6,593 nucleotides of DNA from HGM04593 sp045644465 (lineage in GTDB: Bacteria; Bacteroidota; Bacteroidia; Bacteroidales; Bacteroidaceae), in contig JAZRGV010000033.1 in the NCBI GenBank assembly GCA_045644465.1, positions 1-6,593 on the forward strand. The letters run 5' to 3'. The stretch's first letter is position 1, and every line of letters begins with the position of its first letter. A program made the translations under genes and the position numbers. The notes beneath the pieces are model-generated. The model did not search any database. It had not been told where the DNA came from and worked only from the letters and a program-made list of their open reading frames with translations. Below, piece after piece: positions 1 through 4,359 of this stretch.

Positions 1-102
1 AAGCAGGAACTGAAGAAATATATCCATTATTACAACAATGAGAGAATAAAACTGAGACTAAAAGGAAAGAGTCCGGTGCAATACCGAACTCTTTACCAAT
101 AA
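1..102 (+). CDS. IS3-family transposase, C-terminal fragment (5' end outside window)
   Basis: This is the extreme C-terminus of the OrfB-type DDE transposase, the integrase-like catalytic subunit that moves the element. The frame is open from base 1 and ends at TAA 100-102. The visible peptide contains YIHYYNNERI followed by KLRLKGKSPVQYR, the characteristic closing motif of IS3/IS150-like transposases (consensus YIxYYNxxRxxxxLxGxSPxxYR). The DDE residues themselves lie upstream, outside the window. The stop is 39 bases from the inferred IS end, a normal spacing. Whether the whole transposase is intact cannot be judged. Confidence 0.9.
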   Translation, partial: KQELKKYIHYYNNERIKLRLKGKSPVQYRTLYQ

Positions 103-111
103 TACTTTTAT

Positions 112-141
112 TAATCCGTCCAACTTTTTGGGGGCAGATCA
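112..141 (+). repeat. Right terminal inverted repeat of the IS3-family element
   Basis: The last ~26 bases are CCGTCCAACTTTTT (116-129) followed by GGGGGCAGATCA. Composition and ending match IS3-family right repeats. The partner repeat is outside the window, so the repeat length cannot be measured. A partial copy of its inner half (AAAAA then TTGGACGG) occurs in inverted orientation at 1120-1132. Confidence 0.7.
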
Positions 142-142
142 T

Positions 143-1012
143 TTTCACACGCTTCTTCTTTATCCACATTCGTCCTTGACTGTCACGTTCCAAATGTTCC
201 GCCTTTAAGGTTTTGACATCAATATAGGACAACCCTGTATAGCAAGCGAACAGGAACATATCCCGCGTGCGTTCAAGTCGTGGTAGTGGCGAATTGAAAT
301 TAATAATTTTGCGTAATTCTTCCTCGGTCAAAAAATCGGGCGAGGTTGTCTGTCGTTCCAGTTTGAATGTGGCAAAAGGATTAAATGCCATCTTGTTATT
401 AGCTACAGCACGATTGATAACCTTCTTCAATAATGCAAGGATTTTTACAGCTCCATTATGAGACAACTTATGCACTTTCAATAACCATATGCGAAACTCT
501 TCAATAAAGTCACGATTTAATTCACGCAAGAAGAAATCTTTACGATTATAGTATTGGTGTATAAATTTCTCCAACAGGTCTAATCCTTGCTTTGAATTTG
601 CGTATGTTCCTTTTGACACACCTATACCAATTTGTTGATATTGCAGTTCGTTGTGCTTTTTGAAAATACCTAAGATTGTTTCCTCTTTCACAAGTTCAAC
701 CTTATTCATCAAAGAATCGCGCAGCAACGTAGCAGTGACAGCAAAGCCGTGTTTGACAAGTTTTAGTTCTTCCTCATAAATACGCACACGCATATTCTTT
801 AAAAATTCATTCAAAACAACAGCTTCGGGACCTACCCCACGCACACACTGTTTATCCTTGTTCCACGACTCTATTGCCACCACTTTACCGGTAGAAAATA
901 CAACGCGCTCATCACCCAAAGAAACGCAAACCTCAATAGGTGCTTTACCCGCTTTATTGATTTTACTTGCTCTCACCGTAAAGGACAGATTATAACTACT
1001 TTTATTTATCAT
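143..1012 (-). pseudogene. Tyrosine recombinase (phage/ICE-type integrase), 3' end cut off by IS insertion
   Basis: Reading from ATG 1012-1010 the frame stays open for 290 codons to the IS boundary and then runs without a stop through IS DNA to the window edge, so no genuine C-terminus is present. The order fits Bacteroidales integrases: an arm-type DNA-binding domain (about residues 8-95, beginning YNLSFTVRASK), a SAM-like core-binding domain (about 115-215, with FLRELNRDFIEEFRIWL), a linker and the start of the catalytic domain (DFLTEEELRKII, then ACYTGLSYIDVKTL at 256-269). Residue 262, where most family members have the first catalytic Arg (TGLR), is Ser, as in IntDOT-like enzymes. The HxxR and Tyr motifs, expected in the missing ~110 residues, are absent, so the product should be inactive. 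The rest may lie beyond the IS, outside the window. It would have integrated or excised a conjugative or phage-like element. Confidence 0.88.
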
Positions 1013-1028
1013 ACAAAATTTGTTCGAC

Positions 1029-1059
1029 GTCTTGGTGACAGATGTAATTTTTCCAAGAC
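1029..1059. repeat. 7-bp inverted repeat upstream of the integrase start
   Basis: GTCTTGG at 1029-1035 is perfectly complementary to CCAAGAC at 1053-1059, with 17 bases between. It sits 17-47 bases upstream of the integrase ATG (minus strand). It could be a leader hairpin, an operator or a recombinase/directionality-factor site; sequence alone cannot decide, and 7 bp can arise by chance in AT-rich DNA. Confidence 0.3.
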
Positions 1060-1145
1060 TTCAATTAACCAACTTAAAGAGCATAATCAACTTATTTTCA
1101 AACAATTAAATCAATAAAGAAAAATTGGACGGTTTCTTAAATTAA

Positions 1146-1310
1146 ATGACCGACACAATGGGCCGTATGCACTCAGACGCTCAGTTCGCAGGTTCTTCTT
1201 CAGTTCCCGCACACGTTGAGATGATGGGCTTCCTCGGTATCGGTAACAACCCAATGGTTGGTGCTACTGTTGCTATCGCAGTGGATATCGCAGGTGCATT
1301 GAGCAAGTAA
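1146..1310 (+). pseudogene. 3' fragment of an unidentified gene, hydrophobic glycine-rich C-terminus
   Basis: A 54-codon frame ends at TAA 1308-1310 and is followed by an excellent terminator. The peptide contains SSVPAHVEMMGFLGIGNNP followed by MVGATVAIAVDIAGALSK. It looks like the end of a larger protein with a final hydrophobic, Gly/Ala-rich segment, perhaps a membrane protein. I do not recognise the family with confidence. An in-frame TAA lies directly upstream at 1143-1145, and the composition changes from AT-rich noncoding to coding-like near 1146. Codon choice (GGT, GCT, GTT, CGT, AAC, TTC, GAC) resembles a well-expressed Bacteroidales gene. No promoter or leader is visible. The simplest reading is a gene whose 5' part was separated by the neighbouring mobile DNA; an independent small membrane protein starting at 1146 is the alternative. 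Confidence 0.6.
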
Positions 1311-1317
1311 TATGCAA

Positions 1318-1390
1318 GCGAGTGAGTGAAAATTTATTTTCACACGCAACGAGCGAAGCTATTACTCGCCAAGGCGTAGCCGAAGGCAGT
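1318..1390. repeat. Palindromic intergenic element, copy A
   Basis: This element lies between the 1146-1310 gene fragment and its terminator. It folds as an outer stem GCGAGT (1318-1323) with ACTCGC (1354-1359) and an inner stem GTGAAAAT (1326-1333) with ATTTTCAC (1336-1343), then a tail rich in GCC/GGC and GAAGGCA. It shares architecture and words (GAGTGAAA, TTTCACA, GAGC, CGCC, GAAGGCA) with copy B at 1464-1566. It does not look coding. It may be a mobile or dispersed palindromic repeat or a structured 3' RNA segment. Confidence 0.55.
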
Positions 1391-1419
1391 GTAATTAGTT
1401 AAAGCTCAATAGATTTACG

Positions 1420-1451
1420 GAGAGCCGTTCAAATGAACGGCTCTCTTTTTT
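1420..1451 (+). terminator. Rho-independent terminator of the 1146-1310 gene fragment
   Basis: A perfect 11-bp stem, GAGAGCCGTTC (1420-1430) with GAACGGCTCTC (1435-1445), closes an AAAT loop and is followed by six T (1446-1451). This is a textbook intrinsic terminator in the plus direction. Its distance from the stop at 1310 (110 bases) is explained by palindromic copy A lying between them. Confidence 0.92.
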
Positions 1452-1463
1452 ATTGCCATCAAA

Positions 1464-1566
1464 TGTCATCCTGAGCGCATGTGAATGTTGCGATTGAGCG
1501 AGTGAAATAAAACTTGTTTTAATTTCACAATGAGCATTAGCAACATCGCCGAAGGCATTGGATCTC
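1464..1566. repeat. Palindromic intergenic element, copy B (GTCATCCTGAGCG ... GATCT type)
   Basis: The element opens with GTCATCCTGAGCG (1465-1477) and closes with GCCGAAGGCATTGGATCT. That frame resembles an abundant dispersed intergenic repeat of Bacteroidetes genomes, as I recall it. Inside are nested stems: ATGTTGC (1485-1491) with GCAACAT (1540-1546), and GTGAAAT (1502-1508) with ATTTCAC (1522-1528). No protein frame fits. It lies just downstream of the 1420-1451 terminator. Confidence 0.6.
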
Positions 1567-1873
1567 TTATAGCTCGTTTAAGAAACTTCGGAACTCAATA
1601 AGGCAATTTGCATACATAAGGACTCCGAAAGCCACAGTTTGGCTTATATTGACCTTTACAAAGTGTTTCGTGCGACCAAATAGCGACCACTTTTCGGGTG
1701 GTCGTGAATCCGGTTATTTAATTACATTCTACAGTGTCTAATATTTTTCTTATTTTACCTATTAATGATTGGGCGGAGTTGGACTGCGTTTTGTGTATTT
1801 CTGCGAAAACCAATTTTTGAAATATTTTACTTTTTGACAATGTTTGCCCAACGCTCCATTTTTACTCATTTTC
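1567..1873. other. Gene-free stretch with a cluster of small dyads
   Basis: No credible coding frame is seen on either strand. The left part holds a hairpin AAGCCA (1629-1634) / TGGCTT (1640-1645) and a hairpin CGACCAC (1684-1690) / GTGGTCG (1698-1704). The word GCGACCA occurs at 1672-1678 and 1683-1689, 11 bases apart, with CGACCA inverted at 1699-1704. The right part (about 1715-1873) is AT-rich spacer with nothing clear beyond a weak, widely spaced TTGGGC/GCCCAA dyad (1769-1774, 1846-1851). None of the hairpins has the T-run of a terminator. Confidence 0.5.
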
Positions 1874-1904
1874 TTGTTCATTCAGAAAAGTTTCAGTAAC
1901 TTTG
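1874..1904 (+). promoter_or_regulatory. Bacteroidales-type promoter of the DUF2807-like lipoprotein gene
   Basis: TAACTTTG at 1897-1904 matches the Bacteroides -7 consensus TAnnTTTG exactly. TTG at 1874-1876 lies 20 bases upstream of it, fitting the -33 element. The predicted start of transcription is near 1910, giving a leader of about 25 bases before the ATG at 1936. No Shine-Dalgarno sequence is present, as is common in this group. Confidence 0.75.
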
Positions 1905-1919
1905 CTTATGTTAAGCAAA
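1901..1919. promoter_or_regulatory. Perfect 8-bp inverted repeat overlapping the -7 box and transcription start
   Basis: TTTGCTTA (1901-1908) and TAAGCAAA (1912-1919) are perfect complements around TGT. The left half contains the TTTG of the -7 box and the right half falls in the first bases of the predicted transcript. The placement suits a repressor operator. The spacing of 3 is short for an RNA hairpin, so a DNA-protein role is more likely if it is real. Confidence 0.45.
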
Positions 1920-1935
1920 ACATTTTGACTGTATT

Positions 1936-2580
1936 ATGAGGACTCTTTACACTCTATTGGTTGCTGTTGTGGCTATGGTGTGTGCAGGATGTGAAGTTGA
2001 TGACGAAGCATTAACAAATCACAAAACATATACTCTTTATGAGGAGCCAGCAGCCATTGCGACATCAAATGACGTGGATGTTGTTGTTGACGAGAATCTG
2101 CCTTATAACCAAGTATATGCCCTGACAAATGCTAATAATTTCAATAAGTTGAGTGTTGAGGTTATTAACGGCACACTACATATTGGCGTATCAAGCTCTT
2201 TATTTGGTTCTAAGCGTTGTTTAGTCTATGTGCCATCGCTTGCATACAAAAGTGTTGCTACAGAAGGCGGAAGTGATTTTTCGTGGAATAGTTGCAATAG
2301 CGATAGTCTCTCTGTTATGACATCGGGAGGCTCAGACTGCCAGATTAAGGGCGTTACGAAGCAACTCCGCATAGATGCTTCTGGCGGCTCGGATATTGAG
2401 TGTGGTTGGTTGGATGCCGAGGATGTCGCTATCCACGCATCTGGAGGCTGCGATATTAGCGTGTCTGCCAGCAAGACAATATCCCTCACAGCCTCTGGAG
2501 GCTCGGATATTCATATCAAAGGCAATCCCCAAATCGTACATTGGGATGTGTCGGGCGGCTCGGATGTAGAGTTTAATTAG
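1936..2580 (+). CDS. Putative lipoprotein with DUF2807-like (head GIN domain) beta-repeat
   Basis: The 214-residue product starts with a lipoprotein signal: a short basic n-region (MR), a hydrophobic core to about residue 15 and a lipobox ending CAGC, with Cys19 as the probable lipidated residue. The next residues, EVDDE, are acidic, which in Bacteroides lipoproteins favours export to the cell surface. After a spacer come strands resembling the DUF2807 family (NDVDVVVDEN at 45-54, KLSVEVINGTLHIGV at 71-85). Then come six turns marked GGSD or GGCD at residues 111, 131, 150, 170, 188 and 207, spaced 18-20 residues apart, as expected of a beta-helix. Biochemical function of the family is unknown; an envelope or adhesion role is often guessed. 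The start is the only one giving a signal peptide and lies 32 bases from the promoter box. The esterase gene follows after 170 bases. Confidence 0.85.
   Translation: MRTLYTLLVAVVAMVCAGCEVDDEALTNHKTYTLYEEPAAIATSNDVDVVVDENLPYNQVYALTNANNFNKLSVEVINGTLHIGVSSSLFGSKRCLVYVPSLAYKSVATEGGSDFSWNSCNSDSLSVMTSGGSDCQIKGVTKQLRIDASGGSDIECGWLDAEDVAIHASGGCDISVSASKTISLTASGGSDIHIKGNPQIVHWDVSGGSDVEFN
2266..2568 (+). repeat. Six-copy ~57-bp in-gene repeat encoding GGSD turns
   Basis: The second half of the lipoprotein gene repeats a unit of about 54-60 bases whose core is TCTGGAGGCTCGGATATT or a close variant, most alike around 2380-2570. The turn is SGGSD in most copies, EGGSD in the first and SGGCD in the fourth. 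The similarity at DNA level in the later copies suggests recent internal duplication or gene conversion and gives long overlapping frames on both strands that are not genes. Confidence 0.7.
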
Positions 2581-2634
2581 GTTATACATTTAAGTTATAT
2601 GGCCCTTGGTATAATGGTTTGTTATATACATATC

Positions 2635-2729
2635 AGCGTGAGGCTTCTGCGTTGCTCGTTCTACATTGATAGGCAATGCGAAGGCCTCGAAAAGCGGGAC
2701 GGGTAACAGGTACAGGTTCTCACGCTTTT
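2635..2729 (+). promoter_or_regulatory. Structured leader with competing stems upstream of the esterase gene
   Basis: Three pairings are possible. An imperfect hairpin joins GAGGC...TGCGTTGC (2640-2656) to GCAATGCG...GCCTC (about 2673-2688). A second hairpin joins AAAAGCG (2690-2696) to CGCTTTT (2723-2729). An outer stem joins AGCGTGAG (2635-2642) to CTCACGCT (2719-2726). The outer stem excludes the second hairpin and clips the first, so the leader could switch between folds. It ends 12-21 bases before the candidate start codons. It does not match a riboswitch class I know; it may instead be a dispersed palindromic element. Confidence 0.4.
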
Positions 2730-2750
2730 GCTTCTTATACGATGAATATT

Positions 2751-3962
2751 ATGAAAAACAAAAAAAATGTATTGTGGGCTTTGTTGCTCATGTTTTTGAT
2801 GCCCTCAGTGCTTGGGGCACAGGTTGCCGCTTTTGAGGAGTGGGCGAAAAACCCCTCGGGTGAGTTGATAGAACAAAAATTTGCAGTAGCGGCGTTGGAC
2901 AAAGTTGCGTGTGAGCGTGCTGCAGAAATCGTCGATTCTTTATGGATGAAAGAAACTGCTAAACGTCTCTACAGGACATGGGGAAACATGACTATTTCTC
3001 ACGATTCCATAAAACTCTCTTGCGCTGTACGTACTTTTGGCATGATGCCCAAGGATGGTCGCAGCCTCTATATCTCTATGCATGGTGGCGGAAACTGTCC
3101 CAAAGAGGTCAATGACGAACAGTGGGTTAATCAGATATATCTCTATGAGCCTATAGAGGGTGTTTACATTGCACCGCGTGCGCCATGGAACACATCCGAC
3201 TTGTGGCATCGCAAAGGACTTGACGAGTTGCTTGAGGATTTGATTGCTGCTTGCGTAGTATATGAGGGTGTAAACCCCAATAAGGTATATCTTATGGGTT
3301 ATTCAGCCGGTGGTGATGGCGTATGGCGTCTTGCACCGCGTATGGCCGACAAGTGGGCTGCTGCATCAATGATGGCAGGACATCCCGGTGAGGCTTCGCA
3401 GGTGAACCTTATAAACCTCCCATATATGATATGGATGGGTGAGCACGATCACTATTACGACCGTAATATCCTTGCAAAGGAGAAGGCTGTTGTAATGGAC
3501 TCTTTGAGCAATGCAAACCCCGGAAAATATATTCATCAGTCTAATATCGTACCTGACAAGGGACACTGGATGGACAGGGTAGATACTCTTGCACTTGAGT
3601 GGATGTCGCAGTATCGCCGTAATCCTTACCCCAAAAAGGTCGTTTGGCGCCAGGAGGTTGTATTGCGTGATAATTTCTACTGGCTTGAAGCTCCTGCCGA
3701 TGAACTTGCTCATGGTAAATGTGTTGTTGCAAGCATCGACGGAAATACCATAAACATCGAGAAGTGCGACTATTCAAAACTGACCATATATATCAATGAC
3801 AGAATGCTCGACCTTGACAAAAAAGTTAAAGTTGTTTACAATGGTAAGAAACTCTTTAACAAAAAGGTTAAGCGAACCATTGCTACGTTGCATAAGTCAC
3901 TCGCAAAGCGCAATGACCGCAGTTACGCATTCCCGGCGATGATAGAGGTGGAAGTCAAATAA
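2751..3962 (+). CDS. Secreted alpha/beta-hydrolase, putative esterase
   Basis: The predicted 403-residue precursor starts at ATG 2751 with a classic signal peptide: KNKK, a hydrophobic run, and a probable cleavage after SVLGA (residue 23). ATG 2742 would add three residues; an in-frame ATG at 2676 would add an implausible Arg-rich leader inside the structured region. Hydrolase landmarks are HGGG (111-114, oxyanion hole), GYSAGG with nucleophile Ser185, GEHDHYYD with acid candidates Asp233 or Asp237, and KGHW with His272. The order fits secreted esterases related to PHB-depolymerase/LpqC or dienelactone-hydrolase-like enzymes. Residues from about 295 form a separate, Lys-rich C-terminal region with predicted beta strands, ending MIEVEVK, of unknown role. 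The substrate is not predictable; carbohydrate ester removal is an inference from lifestyle. It should be periplasmic or exported. No clear promoter precedes it, so it may be cotranscribed with the lipoprotein. Confidence 0.85.
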   Translation: MKNKKNVLWALLLMFLMPSVLGAQVAAFEEWAKNPSGELIEQKFAVAALDKVACERAAEIVDSLWMKETAKRLYRTWGNMTISHDSIKLSCAVRTFGMMPKDGRSLYISMHGGGNCPKEVNDEQWVNQIYLYEPIEGVYIAPRAPWNTSDLWHRKGLDELLEDLIAACVVYEGVNPNKVYLMGYSAGGDGVWRLAPRMADKWAAASMMAGHPGEASQVNLINLPYMIWMGEHDHYYDRNILAKEKAVVMDSLSNANPGKYIHQSNIVPDKGHWMDRVDTLALEWMSQYRRNPYPKKVVWRQEVVLRDNFYWLEAPADELAHGKCVVASIDGNTINIEKCDYSKLTIYINDRMLDLDKKVKVVYNGKKLFNKKVKRTIATLHKSLAKRNDRSYAFPAMIEVEVK

Positions 3963-3987
3963 ATGACAATTACCTTTTAATGGTTAG

Positions 3988-4110
3988 CTTAGATGTTTAG
4001 ACAACAAATTGTTGGATAAAATTCTTCACAAACCGGAAAAAGAACTTCTTTGAATTTTCGACTGGAAAATACTTTATAGAGAGTTGTTCGAAGATGAAGA
4101 GGCTGACTAA
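3988..4110 (+). pseudogene. Possible degenerate C-terminal coding remnant
   Basis: Between stops at 3985-3987 and 4108-4110 the frame reads LRCLDNKLLDKILHKPEKELL, one TGA (4051-4053), then IFDWKILYRELFEDEEAD. The charged, protein-like composition and the hairpin terminator placed right on the stop suggest the tail of a decayed gene or mobile element. It is short and unrecognised and may be chance. Confidence 0.2.
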
Positions 4111-4123
4111 AACAGCTCTTTTT
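4097..4123 (+). terminator. Probable intrinsic terminator downstream of the esterase gene
   Basis: AAGAG-g-CTG (4097-4105) pairs with CAG-CTCTT (4113-4120) with one bulged G and a seven-base loop, followed by T to 4123. It lies 135 bases after the esterase stop. It is weaker than the hairpin at 4139-4177. Confidence 0.5.
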
Positions 4124-4138
4124 ATACAACCTCTCAAC

Positions 4139-4177
4139 AAAAGAACGACCCAAAAGTAAAAATTGGGTCGTTCTTTT
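4139..4177. terminator. Bidirectional intrinsic terminator between convergent genes
   Basis: A perfect 15-bp stem, AAAAGAACGACCCAA (4139-4153) with TTGGGTCGTTCTTTT (4163-4177), encloses a nine-base A-rich loop. Read on either strand the GC-rich stem is followed by TTTT, so it can stop transcription coming from the esterase side (plus) and from the BspA-like side (minus). It lies 19 bases past the end of the broken small gene at 4196-4356. Confidence 0.88.
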
Positions 4178-4195
4178 CAAATAATTACAGTATTC

Positions 4196-4356
4196 TCATA
4201 AGGTTCTCAAAAGCATTGAGGTTACGTGAGTCACCTTCTCATCAGAGCGCGAGGGTGTATTGTCAACCCCGGTTGTTACAGATGAGAAATCGTCGTTGCC
4301 GATTTGAAATCCACGCTCTCAACAGTAGGGTTTATATACTTCTGTTCCATAATCAT
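4196..4356 (-). pseudogene. Small gene after the BspA-like gene, apparently frameshifted
   Basis: Three bases after the BspA-like stop codon, ATG 4356 (or ATG 4350) opens a frame reading MEQKYINPTVESVDFKS from the second ATG. It then leaves good sequence and stops at TAA 4278-4276 (26 codons). An overlapping frame carries on with GNDDFSSVTTGVDNTPSR and SDEKVTHVTSMLLRTL to TGA 4198-4196, close to the shared terminator. The opening K-Y-I-N-P-T-V-E resembles the start of short Bacteroidales proteins of about 50-60 residues (MKKxYxxPxxExV...), known to me only as a pattern without function. A one-base change near 4300 would restore a single frame of about 52 codons. Alternatives are a sequencing error, programmed frameshifting or chance. 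Confidence 0.4.
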
Positions 4357-4359
4357 TTT

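Larger units (their letters stand above)
1..141 (+). mobile_element. Right end of an IS3-family insertion sequence (partial)
   Basis: The segment holds the last 33 codons of an IS3-type transposase, a short untranslated tail, and a terminus ending GGGGGCAGATCA. Read inward, that terminus begins TGATCTGCCCCC, which fits the TG...CA ends and C-rich inner part usual for IS3-family terminal repeats. The recombinase coding frame on the minus strand resumes immediately outside it at 142-143, so the boundary is well placed. The left end and any target duplication lie outside the window; the bases just outside the right end are TTT, so a 3-base duplication of TTT is possible but unproven. The IS subgroup cannot be named from this much sequence. 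Confidence 0.85.

Noticed and set aside
1..142. Continuation of the integrase frame through the IS end to base 1
   Set aside because: The frame happens to stay open, but the translation has no integrase character and the DNA is IS sequence on the other strand.
267..461. A 64-codon plus-strand frame
   Set aside because: It lies antisense to the well-supported integrase frame and has no recognisable domain or leader.
1311..1570. CRISPR array
   Set aside because: There are only two diverged palindromic copies, no regular repeat-spacer pattern and no cas genes.
1769..1851. TTGGGC/GCCCAA inverted repeat as a terminator or attachment site
   Set aside because: Only 6 bp with about 70 bases between and no T-run or flanking element; chance is likely.
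2226..2589. Three overlapping frames (two minus, one plus) inside the lipoprotein gene
   Set aside because: They arise from the repetitive GGSD-coding DNA, which has few stops in other frames. The plus-strand lipoprotein has the signal peptide, promoter and family match.
2601..2720. tRNA-like words (GGTATAATGGTT and a later GGTTCTC)
   Set aside because: No acceptor stem, anticodon arm or TTCRA T-loop can be placed at tRNA spacing.
2676..2750. Upstream ATG giving a 25-residue Arg-rich extension of the esterase
   Set aside because: It would bury the signal peptide, lies inside the hairpin region, and ATG 2751 (or 2742) gives a normal secretory start.
2940..3777. Three minus-strand frames within the esterase gene
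   Set aside because: They are antisense to a gene with clear catalytic motifs, and their translations look random.
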